64,000 bases of DNA from Anderseniella sp963700735 (GTDB taxonomy: Bacteria; Pseudomonadota; Alphaproteobacteria; Rhizobiales; Aestuariivirgaceae). The notes beneath the pieces are model-generated. The model saw only the letters and a program-made list of their open reading frames with translations, made no database searches and was not told where the DNA came from. Made by a program: the position numbers and the translations under genes. The DNA lies in assembly GCA_963700735.1 (NCBI GenBank), contig CAVOYR010000009.1, forward strand, positions 124,001-188,000, read 5' to 3'. This document shows, in pieces, positions 51,598 to 59,471 of the stretch (positions are counted from its first letter, which is position 1; each line of letters begins with the position of its first letter).

Positions 51598-52749
51598 ATG
51601 AAGATGCAGGGCGAAGAAATCATCGCCGCACCCCGGCAGGTTGTTTGGGACGCGTTGAATGATCCTGAGATTCTCAAGCAGTGCATCACCGGCTGCGATG
51701 AAATCAAGAAGAAGTCGGCAACCGAGTTCGAAGCCAAGGTCACGGCAAAGGTCGGACCGGTCAAGGCGTCGTTCGTCGGCAACGTCAAGATGTCCAAGCT
51801 CAACCCGCCCCGCAGCTATGTCATCAGCGGCGAGGGCAAGGGCGGCATTGCGGGCTTTGCCAAGGGCGGTGCGACGGTGCAACTGTCCGACACGGCCGAT
51901 GGCAACACCAAGCTGTCCTACGACGTGGATGCCCAGGTAGGCGGCAAGCTGGCCCAGATCGGCTCACGGCTGATAGACTCGACTGCCAAGAAGATGGCAG
52001 CGGACTTCTTCAAGAAGTTCAATGCGCTTGTGAGTGCACGGGCGCTAGCCGCTGAAACTGAAAAGAAATCCGCACCTGCTGCCAAGAAGGCGCCGGCGAA
52101 GAAGGCTGCTGCCAAGAAGGCAACCGCCAAGACATCGGCTGCCGCCGCCAAGGCTCCTGCTGCGTCCAAGACCGCTGAAAAGAAGGCGCCTGCCAAGGCT
52201 CCAGCGGCAAAGGTTCCTGCAAAGGCAACTGCCACCAAGACTGCAGCCGCGACCAAGACCGCAGCGGCCTCGAAGTCTGCAGCCAAGGCCAGCGTGAAGT
52301 CTGAGAAGACGACGCTCAGCAAGACGGCGGCCAGCAAGACGGCGGCATCACAGCCTGCCAAGACTGCCGCCAAGCCCGCAAAGACGTCGGCGAAGACCAC
52401 GGACAAGCCTGCGAAAGTTGCTGCAAAGCCTGCCGCGAAGGCTGCTGCAAAGCCTGCTGCCAAGACGGCTTCCAAGGCCTCTAAGAAGTCTGCAAACACG
52501 CCAAAGCAGGGCACCAGCAGTGTGCCGGCGGGCGGGTCAGCACCCTCGATGGCGCCGGTGTCCAACACCGCAGCTGCCGTTACGCCTGCTGCCGTTGCAT
52601 CTGCACCGGCGCAGAAAACCAGCGACAAGGTAAGCAGCCCGGCGGACAACGTGCCGCCCCAGGCAAAGGCAATGTCGTCGGTGTGGATGTTCGCCATGCT
52701 GGCAGCAGTGGCAGGGCTGATCATCGTGTGGGCATTCGGCCGGAGCTGA
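51598..52749 (+). CDS. CoxG-domain protein with histone-H1-like tail and C-terminal membrane anchor
   Basis: A 383-residue protein in three parts. Residues 1-148 form the CoxG/SRPBCC domain (MKMQGEEIIAAPRQVVWDAL then NDPEILKQC). About 150-325 is a low-complexity Lys/Ala/Pro tail like histone H1 (KKAPAKKAAAKKATAKT), then a Ser/Ala/Pro stretch. The last 25 residues are one membrane segment (SSVWMFAMLAAVAGLIIVWA). CoxG helps attach carbon monoxide dehydrogenase-type enzymes to the membrane and binds quinone; no cox genes are in the window. The tail might bind nucleic acid or anionic lipid. Confidence 0.85.
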   Translation: MKMQGEEIIAAPRQVVWDALNDPEILKQCITGCDEIKKKSATEFEAKVTAKVGPVKASFVGNVKMSKLNPPRSYVISGEGKGGIAGFAKGGATVQLSDTADGNTKLSYDVDAQVGGKLAQIGSRLIDSTAKKMAADFFKKFNALVSARALAAETEKKSAPAAKKAPAKKAAAKKATAKTSAAAAKAPAASKTAEKKAPAKAPAAKVPAKATATKTAAATKTAAASKSAAKASVKSEKTTLSKTAASKTAASQPAKTAAKPAKTSAKTTDKPAKVAAKPAAKAAAKPAAKTASKASKKSANTPKQGTSSVPAGGSAPSMAPVSNTAAAVTPAAVASAPAQKTSDKVSSPADNVPPQAKAMSSVWMFAMLAAVAGLIIVWAFGRS

Positions 52750-52881
52750 CGTTCCGCCCAAGTCTGTCCGCATGAGGAACGGCCCCATCTTTGCCTGTTG
52801 TTAAGCAAGTTTGGTGTTATCTGCCGTTAGTTGAGAGTGTGCGGAAAACCGCGTATCGCGGTGAATGAGGTTGGAGAGGCT

Positions 52882-54729
52882 GTGAACCAGAAGCAGGCGG
52901 CGCAAGGCCTCGGGGCCGCACTGGGCGAGGCGCGTGCCGCGCTCGTTTCGACTGGCGTTTTCAGTTTCGTCATCAATCTGCTGATGCTCAGCGGTCCGCT
53001 GTTCATGTTGCAGGTCTACGACCGTGTGCTGACCAGCGGATCGGTGCCGACGTTGCTGGCACTCACCCTTCTGGTTGCGCTGCTTTATGTGCTGTACGGC
53101 TTCCTCGAGTTCATTCGCGCCCGGCTGATGATGCGTGTCGGGCGTACGCTGGATGAAAACCTGCGGGCGCGCGCCTTCGATATCGTCAACTGGCATGCGT
53201 TGCAGGGAGACCCGAAGGTCCGGTTGCAACCCGTCAATGACGTGATGACGCTGCGCCAGTTCCTCTCGGGACCGGGTCCGTTTGCGTTCTTCGACATGCC
53301 ATGGGCGCCCGTCTATTTGGCTGTCATCTACATGCTTCACCCTGTCCTGGGCATCGCATCTGCGGCTGCGGTCGTTCTGCTTGCCATCGTGGCGTTGGTC
53401 AACAACCGGCTGATCCGCGAACCCACAGGCGAGGCCCAGGCAGCGACCTCGAGAGCACAGGCCATGTCGGAACAGGCCTTGCGCAATGCAGAAGTTGCCA
53501 GCGTGCTGGGCATGTCCGGCACCTTGCGCGACCGGTGGATGGTGCAACAGCAGGACGCGCTGGAAGCGCAAACACTGGCAACAGACCGTGGCGGGTTTGC
53601 GTCGGCCACGTCGCGCACGCTGCGGTTGATGTTCCAGTCCGGCATTCTTGCGCTCGGCGCCTATCTGGCCATCCTTCAGGAGATTTCGCCCGGTTCGATG
53701 ATCGCAGCGTCCATCATCATGTCGCGCGCGCTGGCACCGGTAGAGCAGGCGGTTGGCCACTGGCAACCGTTCATCAACTTCCGTACCGCCTGGCGGCGGC
53801 TTTCCATGTTGATGCAGCGCACACCGGGCAAGGCCGATCCGATGCCGCTGCCGGAACCGACCGGCAAGCTGGCCGTGGAAGGGCTGTCAGCCTTTGCGCC
53901 TGAAGCTGAGAAACCGCTGATCTACAACATCTCGTTCGAGGTACCGCGCGGAGCCGGTCTCGGCATCATAGGTCCAACCGGTGCGGGCAAGTCCACGCTG
54001 GCGCGGGCCATCGTGGGTGTGTGGCCAAAACTGCGCGGCAAGGTGCAGCTGGATGGTGCCGACATCAAGCAGTGGGATCCGGACGTGCTTGGCCGCCACA
54101 TCGGTTACCTGCCACAGGATGTCGAGCTGTTTGACGGCACGATTGCCGAGAACATTTCACGGTTCACGCCTGATGCGAGCCCGGATGCCATTGTCAATGC
54201 GGCCCGGCAGGCCGCTGTTCACGACATGATCGTGCGGCTGCCGGGCGGTTACAACACAGTGGTAGGCACGGGCGGGCACCGGCTGTCGGCCGGCCAGTTG
54301 CAGCGGGTCGGGCTGGCGCGGGCCATGTATGGCGATCCGGCGCTGATGGTGCTCGATGAACCCAACGCCAACCTCGACGCCGAGGGCGAGGTAGCATTGG
54401 TGCAGGCGATCAGCAATGCCCGCAGCCGTGGCGGTACGGTGATCATTGTGGCGCACCGGCCCAGCGCGCTGGCGGCCATCGATACGCTGTTGATGTTGAA
54501 GGATGGCCAGCAGGTCGCGTTCGGTCCCAAGGATGAAGTGCTGGCGCAGGTGCTTCAAGGCCGCGCGGCCGGTGGGCAAGCCGTCAAGCCGGAAGCGGCC
54601 AATGATGCGAAGAAATCAGACGTGGCATCGGCGCGCCGCAATGCTGCGGGCGGTGCCATTCAGCCAGCTTCAGTCATTGGCACATCGGCCAACCTGTCGG
54701 TCGTACCCAGCCGGGACAAGGACACATGA
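52882..54729 (+). CDS. Type I secretion system permease/ATPase (PrtD/HlyB-like)
   Basis: A 615-residue ABC exporter. The N-terminal membrane domain has about six segments (FSFVINLLMLSGPLFMLQVY). The ATPase domain has Walker A GIIGPTGAGKSTLARAIVG, signature LSAGQLQRVGLARAM and Walker B LMVLDEPNANLD. No peptidase C39 domain is present, as in PrtD. The start is likely GTG 52882 after ggagagg; a GTG at 52861 is possible. Its stop overlaps the HlyD gene start (ATGA). The secreted protein is not encoded nearby. Confidence 0.92.
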   Translation: MNQKQAAQGLGAALGEARAALVSTGVFSFVINLLMLSGPLFMLQVYDRVLTSGSVPTLLALTLLVALLYVLYGFLEFIRARLMMRVGRTLDENLRARAFDIVNWHALQGDPKVRLQPVNDVMTLRQFLSGPGPFAFFDMPWAPVYLAVIYMLHPVLGIASAAAVVLLAIVALVNNRLIREPTGEAQAATSRAQAMSEQALRNAEVASVLGMSGTLRDRWMVQQQDALEAQTLATDRGGFASATSRTLRLMFQSGILALGAYLAILQEISPGSMIAASIIMSRALAPVEQAVGHWQPFINFRTAWRRLSMLMQRTPGKADPMPLPEPTGKLAVEGLSAFAPEAEKPLIYNISFEVPRGAGLGIIGPTGAGKSTLARAIVGVWPKLRGKVQLDGADIKQWDPDVLGRHIGYLPQDVELFDGTIAENISRFTPDASPDAIVNAARQAAVHDMIVRLPGGYNTVVGTGGHRLSAGQLQRVGLARAMYGDPALMVLDEPNANLDAEGEVALVQAISNARSRGGTVIIVAHRPSALAAIDTLLMLKDGQQVAFGPKDEVLAQVLQGRAAGGQAVKPEAANDAKKSDVASARRNAAGGAIQPASVIGTSANLSVVPSRDKDT

Positions 54730-56027
54730 GCTCTCCCAAGACCACTTCAGGACTGCGCAATTACCAGCTGGCTGGGTTTGCCGGGCTGTTTCTCATCATG
54801 GGCAGCGTGACGGGGTGGGCCGTCATGTCGGAAATCAACGGCGCGGTGATTGCAAGTGGTAGTCTCGTGGTGGATGGCAGCACCAAGCTTATCCAGCATC
54901 GTGACGGGGGTATCGTGGCCGAGATACCGGTCAAGGATGGTGACGAGGTAAAGGCCGGCGACCTGCTGCTGCGGCTGGATGACACCGATGCCCGCGCCGA
55001 ACTGAACATCATCAACTCGATCCGGAGCGAGTGGCTGGCCAAATCGGCCCGTCTGAAAGCCCAACGTGACGGACTGAACAGCATTTCCTTTCCAGCGGAG
55101 CTCCTCGCCCGCAAGGCCGAGCCGGTCATTGGAGAGCTGATCGAGGGCCAGACCCGCCTGTTCATCTCGCAAAAGGCCTCGCTGGACGGCCGTATCCAGC
55201 AGCTTGAAGAGCGCATCCTGCAGCTCGAAAAGGAAATTTCGGGGGTCAATGCCCAGTTGGCCGCCAAGGAGTCCCAGCAACGGCTGATCCAGCAGGAACT
55301 GACCGGCATGCGCACATTGCTGGCCGATGGGCTGGTTCAGGTGACACGAGTACTGGCACTTGAACGCGAGCAGGCAAGGCTTGGCGGCGAGACCGGCCAG
55401 CACGAGGCGCAGATTGCCCGTGCCCGGGGCCAGATCGGCGAGGTGAAGGTGCAGATTCTCCAGCTGAAGGATGACGCCCAGACAACCGCGCTGAGTGAAC
55501 TGCGTGAAGCCGACGCCAAGGTGGCCGAGTTTGACGAACGCCGCATCTCGGTTGCCGCCAAGCTTGGCCGCGTCGAGATCCGGTCACCGCGCAACGGGTT
55601 TGTGCACCAGCTTGCCGTGCACACGATCGGCGGCGTGATCGGCGCCGGTGATCCGGTGATGGTGATCGTGCCGGAAGAGGATCCGCTGATCGTGGAAGCA
55701 CAGGTGCGGCCCCAGGACATCGACCAGGTCCGGATGGGCCAGCCGGCCATCATGCGGTTCCCGAACGCCTCTCATGCGACCACACCGCAAATCAGCGGGG
55801 AAGTCAGTTTTGTCAGCGCCGACCTCAAGCAGCCGGAACCCAGTCAGCCACCGTTTTACTCGATCCGGCTGAAGATGAAGAAGGGTGAGGATGCCAAGCT
55901 CAACGGGCTTGAGCTGAAGCCGGGCATGCCTGCAGAAGCACATATGCAAACCGATGGCCGCAGCCCCTTGAGTTATCTCCTGAAACCGTTTAGGGACCAA
56001 CTCCAGCACGCCCTCAGGGAGCGTTGA
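54726..56027 (+). CDS. HlyD family type I secretion periplasmic adaptor (PrtE-like)
   Basis: A 433-residue adaptor protein. One N-terminal membrane segment (AGFAGLFLIMGSVTGWAVM) leads to a lipoyl-like half (VVDGSTKLIQHRDGGIVAEI), a long coiled-coil hairpin (about 110-260) and the return half RVEIRSPRNGFVHQLAVHTI. It links the ABC exporter to a TolC channel; tolC is encoded about 30 kb away at 23879. tRNA-Lys follows the gene. Confidence 0.93.
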   Translation: MSSPKTTSGLRNYQLAGFAGLFLIMGSVTGWAVMSEINGAVIASGSLVVDGSTKLIQHRDGGIVAEIPVKDGDEVKAGDLLLRLDDTDARAELNIINSIRSEWLAKSARLKAQRDGLNSISFPAELLARKAEPVIGELIEGQTRLFISQKASLDGRIQQLEERILQLEKEISGVNAQLAAKESQQRLIQQELTGMRTLLADGLVQVTRVLALEREQARLGGETGQHEAQIARARGQIGEVKVQILQLKDDAQTTALSELREADAKVAEFDERRISVAAKLGRVEIRSPRNGFVHQLAVHTIGGVIGAGDPVMVIVPEEDPLIVEAQVRPQDIDQVRMGQPAIMRFPNASHATTPQISGEVSFVSADLKQPEPSQPPFYSIRLKMKKGEDAKLNGLELKPGMPAEAHMQTDGRSPLSYLLKPFRDQLQHALRER

Positions 56028-56056
56028 TTGCCGCGCCGTCCTGGCGCCGGTTGTGG

Positions 56057-56132
56057 GAGCCTGTAGCTCAGTTGGTAGAGCAACTGACTTTTAATCAGTA
56101 GGTCCAGGGTTCGAATCCCTGCGGGCTCACCA
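56057..56132 (+). tRNA. tRNA-Lys (TTT)
   Basis: Complete cloverleaf: acceptor GAGCCTG/CGGGCTC, D loop TAGCTCAGTTGGTAGAGCA, anticodon stem-loop ACTGACTTTTAATCAGT with TTT at 56090-56092, T loop GGTTCGAATCC, and encoded CCA. It flanks a degraded region with an integrase relic. Confidence 0.96.
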
Positions 56133-56400
56133 TAAAATCAATGGGTTAGACGGACTTCTTCAAAGCGCGAATTGCGAGTTATAAGCAATTTGGAAGGAAG
56201 GCTGCTCTCATTCTGTTCCGAATATTCGCCTAAAGCATTTCACATGGTGGTATCGTTCTCCTGTCAGTTTCGGACGGCGACGATGCAGAGGTGCGTTTTC
56301 ATATCAAGAAGAATTATGCCGGCTATGGGCTGATGTAAGTGCGCTGTTGGAACGCCACGAGATCAATGTGTACATTTGATTACCCTTCATCAGATGGCTA

Positions 56401-56910
56401 GTGGTCAAGTTGGTTTCAATTTCCATGATGAATGTGCTCCTGGCCGCCACCCGCTTTGGGCCGACGCTCGCAAGACATGCTGCACGGCTCGCAAGGCGAT
56501 GCCAGCGGCATGCCGTGTTGCCGGTTCACCTTCACGAAACAAGTTGGGATGCCGACCGGCACAGGTTCGCGTTCTCGCGCCGATCCTCGGCACTTCACCT
56601 GGCGATCTCGCGCGTAGCGCTTATGCTTGATCCGGACACGGCCATCGCCCGAATTTCGGCAATGACAGCAGTACTCGCGAAATGCGAGCCGGGCATCACT
56701 GGAACTGCAGAGTTTTCCGATGGCGAGCACTGCGGCGAAGGAATTGTCAGCATGTGTGGCTATCACCCCGGCAGCATTCTGATACCTGACAACGAGTTCA
56801 TTCAGTCCAGGGGATATCACAGGCTGCGAAGTCTGACCGATCACGTGCCAGCCTTCGAGGCAGCCCATAACTCCTCTGCTGCATCGACTGAAAGCCATTG
56901 TGTTTCATAA
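56401..56910 (+). pseudogene. Fragment resembling glycosyltransferase family 90
   Basis: An open frame of 169 codons, but only the part from about 56623 (MLDPDTAIARIS) carries a signal. The stretch FSDGEHCGEGIVSMCGYHPG then SILIPDNEFIQSRGYHRLRS resembles the middle part of GT90 (CAP10-like) sugar transferases, where SDG, a PD-[FY] and RGY are typical. The catalytic part that should follow is missing. It is most likely a relic in the tRNA-Lys island scar. The rest of 56133-56400 shows nothing I can support. Confidence 0.35.
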
Positions 56911-56920
56911 GTCCGTGTGC

Positions 56921-57029
56921 CGCGTGGTGACACGCGCAAGCCGAAGCCCGGAAGAAGGCTGTCCCAGCCCATGTAGTCGGTGCCGGTGGGTGCCGCCTGA
57001 TCGACTACGCACTTTGTCAACTTTGGCAT
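56921..57029 (-). pseudogene. Tyrosine integrase N-terminal fragment
   Basis: On the minus strand from ATG 57029 the reading MPKLTKCVVDQAAPTGTDYM then GWDSLLPGFGLRVSPRGTRT is the Arm DNA-binding start (DUF4102-like) of phage/island integrases, which usually reads WDSELPGFGLRV-x-PSG-x-KTY. Similarity ends after about 36 residues; the core and catalytic domains are missing. With tRNA-Lys 0.9 kb away this marks an old island insertion. Confidence 0.65.
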
Positions 57030-57094
57030 CAAACAGCTCCGGAATTGGGAGCAATTTGGAAGCATATGGCAGCAAACTGGAAGCAAATTCGATG

Positions 57095-58024
57095 TCAGCC
57101 AGCGTTGAAGTGTACCTTGCCGAGGCCGGACACGTCATAGCCCGACAGCGCCTGCGCCCGCTCCCTGAAGCGGGCTGACCGGGTGAACTCCAGCAATGTC
57201 TGCACCGGTGGTTCGAACCACTCGCGCCGCCACACCAGCAGGTCGAATCGCTCCCGCACGACGGGGATGAACTCCAGCTTGAACTGCGCCGCCACCGCCT
57301 GCAGGCCGAACGCAGCGTCCGCATGGCCTTCCACCACGGCGAGTGCAGCATCGACCTCGGTGCGGGCCGGCACTGTCATGGTCATGTCGCCGGCGGTCAT
57401 GCCTGCGCCGGACAATTGGCGGGCCAGCAACGCCTGGCTGCCGGACCCCGCCTGCCGGGGTGCAAACCGCAGTCCTGCCAGATCGCTGATCGAGCGAACC
57501 TTGGCTGGATTGCTCGTGGCAACCATGATGCCGCGCTCGCGCCAGGCCCATTCAACCAGCACGACGGGCTCAGCCGGAAAAAGGGTGGTTACCGCAGCCA
57601 CGTTCCAGCCGCCGGTAGCCTCATCGATGATGTGCACGCCGGCCAGCACGCCTTCATGGCGGGCAAGCCGGTCGAGGCCGTCCTGGCTGCCATCGAACAG
57701 CGTGCCAAGCCCGCAGCCGCTTTCGCGCAAGGCCCAGTCGAGCAGCGGGTCATGACTGCCCAGTGCCATCAGGGGCAGGGCAGGCAGGCGGCCTGCCTGC
57801 GACGGGTCAGGTCCGTGCAGCCGCAGCCAGTGAAACACCGCCTCGCGCTCGAACAGCCACTTGCCGAGCGCGCGCGTGGCGGGAAGCTCGCCGGAAGCAG
57901 CAAGCTCATAGATCTTGCGTTCCTTGACGTGCAGCAAGGCTGCAAGTTGGCTGGCCGTCAGGTACTTTTCTGAGAGGGCGTCTCCGGATGCTGCGAGGCC
58001 GGCGCGTTTGAGCTGGTTTGTCAT
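57095..58024 (-). CDS. HTH regulator with periplasmic-binding-protein-like domain
   Basis: A 309-residue cytoplasmic regulator. About residues 18-70 form an excisionase-type helix-turn-helix (YLTASQLAALLHVKERKIYE). The rest is a substrate-binding domain of the PBP_like type (PF12727; VATSNPAKVRSISDLAGLRF, AFGLQAVAAQFKLEFIPVVR) known from molybdate/tungstate-type regulators. The start at 58024 fits the domain. It lies 28 bases after the FNR-type gene on the same strand. The ligand, probably an oxyanion or small organic acid, is inferred only. Confidence 0.82.
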   Translation of the reverse strand: MTNQLKRAGLAASGDALSEKYLTASQLAALLHVKERKIYELAASGELPATRALGKWLFEREAVFHWLRLHGPDPSQAGRLPALPLMALGSHDPLLDWALRESGCGLGTLFDGSQDGLDRLARHEGVLAGVHIIDEATGGWNVAAVTTLFPAEPVVLVEWAWRERGIMVATSNPAKVRSISDLAGLRFAPRQAGSGSQALLARQLSGAGMTAGDMTMTVPARTEVDAALAVVEGHADAAFGLQAVAAQFKLEFIPVVRERFDLLVWRREWFEPPVQTLLEFTRSARFRERAQALSGYDVSGLGKVHFNAG

Positions 58025-58052
58025 GTCGGTTTGCGGAAGAAAGCGGTGCCGG

Positions 58053-58808
58053 TCAGGACTTGCCCTCGGCCCGTTCCTCCAGCCGGTTGTGGTCGAGGAT
58101 GGTGACATGGGTGTTGTGCTGCACCGCGATCAGGCCTTCCTTCTGCAGCACGGTGAACTGGCGGCTGACGGTCTCGATGGTCAGCCCGACAAAGTCGGCA
58201 ATCTCGCTGCGGGTGAGTGGCAGGTGCAGGTGAAATTGCCGGCTGGAGGTATCATGGTGCTGTCCCAGGTGGCGGGTCAGCAAGACCAGGAAGCTCGCAA
58301 CCTTCTCGAGCGCCGTCTTGCGGCCGAGCGTCATCATCCAGCTTCGTGCTTCGTCAAGCTGGAGCAGCGTCTGCTCATGTAGCCGGTGCTCGAAGTCGGG
58401 CTCGACCTTGAGCATGCGTTCGAACTCGGCCTTGGGAAAGACGCAGATCTCGACGTCGGTCGCGGCCTCGATGCTGACCGTATTGATCTTGCCGAATGGC
58501 TTGCCGATGAACTCGGGCGCAAACTGCAATCCGACGATCTGCTGGCGGCCATCGGCCAGCAGCTTGCTCAGCTTCACCGCACCATCAACGATGTTCGCGT
58601 ACTCCACGACCTCGTCTGATTCGAAGGAAATGGTGTCGCCGGCTGATATGCGCCGGCGGCGCGTCGTGGCCGACAGCCGCAGCAGCTCAGACGTCTTGAG
58701 CGCCTTGCAGATGCCGAAAAGCCGCGCCCCGCAGACGGAGCAGCCTGCCGGAATGGCGTCGTGTTCAGTTGTCTTCAATGGCCGGATTGTCACTGGAGTA
58801 CCGATCAT
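58053..58808 (-). CDS. fnr: FNR-type oxygen-responsive regulator (Crp/Fnr family)
   Basis: A 251-residue regulator with the cluster cysteines of FNR: Cys23, Cys26 and Cys34 in CSVCGARLFGIC, and Cys122 in VEICVFP. A cAMP-binding-like beta roll follows, then the Crp HTH (LTRSEIADFVGLTIETVSRQ). Four cysteines suggest a [4Fe-4S] oxygen sensor of the Fnr/FnrN/FixK1 kind. The start at 58808 (MIGTPV) is the first ATG that fits. It may form an operon with the HTH-PBP gene. No clear FNR box was seen just upstream. Confidence 0.88.
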   Translation of the reverse strand: MIGTPVTIRPLKTTEHDAIPAGCSVCGARLFGICKALKTSELLRLSATTRRRRISAGDTISFESDEVVEYANIVDGAVKLSKLLADGRQQIVGLQFAPEFIGKPFGKINTVSIEAATDVEICVFPKAEFERMLKVEPDFEHRLHEQTLLQLDEARSWMMTLGRKTALEKVASFLVLLTRHLGQHHDTSSRQFHLHLPLTRSEIADFVGLTIETVSRQFTVLQKEGLIAVQHNTHVTILDHNRLEERAEGKS

Positions 58809-59023
58809 TTTGCAATACCGTCGATGGTCGAGGTTTGACACAGTATGGGCCGTAACGAGTGATCGCACAATTGCGCCGTTAATGCGACCCCTGCCACAGG
58901 CTTGTCATGTTGAACGGGTTGAACTTTCTCATGGGTTGCTTATTGTGACCCCGGGTCGGGTGGTGATACTACCTGAATCGAGTCCGGGGGCTTTCCGAAC
59001 GGCTTTTAAAACGGAGGACGGAC

Positions 59024-59434
59024 ATGACTTTGAATCGCAAGGGCGTGGCGGGACCATTGGCCTGCATAGCCTGCGCTGCAGTTTTTGTGACATTGGGTGG
59101 CGGTGATGCGAAGGCATCGACCTGTGGCGTCGATTGGGCGCATCCCGGCAAGTACAAGATCGCAGGCAGTTTCCGTGGCAAGAAGGAATTGACCAACGCA
59201 TTCCTTGGCAAGGATTGCCGCATCGTGCTGCAGGTGCCCGGTGTCTACACCGGCGGCAAGGTCAAGAAGGCCGGTTCCTGCCTGACGTTCGACTTCAAGG
59301 TTGAGGGTGACAAGACCACCTACAACGCCAAATGGTGCGAAACCTATGGCCTTGTGCCGTGGCAGGGCAAGACGCTGCGTGCGGCGGTAACGCCCCAATT
59401 CAAGGTGCCTACCAGCAAATCCAGCAACTTCTGA
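59024..59434 (+). CDS. Small secreted protein of unknown function
   Basis: A 136-residue protein with a Sec signal (VAGPLACIACAAVFVTLGGG, cleavage about residue 31 at AKA/S). The mature part is beta-rich with conserved-looking cysteines (STCGVDW, KDCRIVL, GSCLTF, KWCETY), so two disulphides are likely. The ATG follows ggaggacggac, a strong ribosome site. I did not recognise the family. It is divergent from the FNR gene, about 215 bases apart. Confidence 0.72.
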   Translation: MTLNRKGVAGPLACIACAAVFVTLGGGDAKASTCGVDWAHPGKYKIAGSFRGKKELTNAFLGKDCRIVLQVPGVYTGGKVKKAGSCLTFDFKVEGDKTTYNAKWCETYGLVPWQGKTLRAAVTPQFKVPTSKSSNF

Positions 59435-59471
59435 CGGCGGACCAGCGGGTCTGTCTGGCGAAGCGTGTGCT

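Noticed and set aside
51598..52749. A histone H1-like DNA-binding protein as main function
   Set aside because: The Lys/Ala repeats are only the middle part, between a CoxG domain and a membrane anchor.
57095..58024. An excisionase belonging to the integrase relic
   Set aside because: The excisionase-like HTH is fused to a full periplasmic-binding-protein domain, so it is a regulator.
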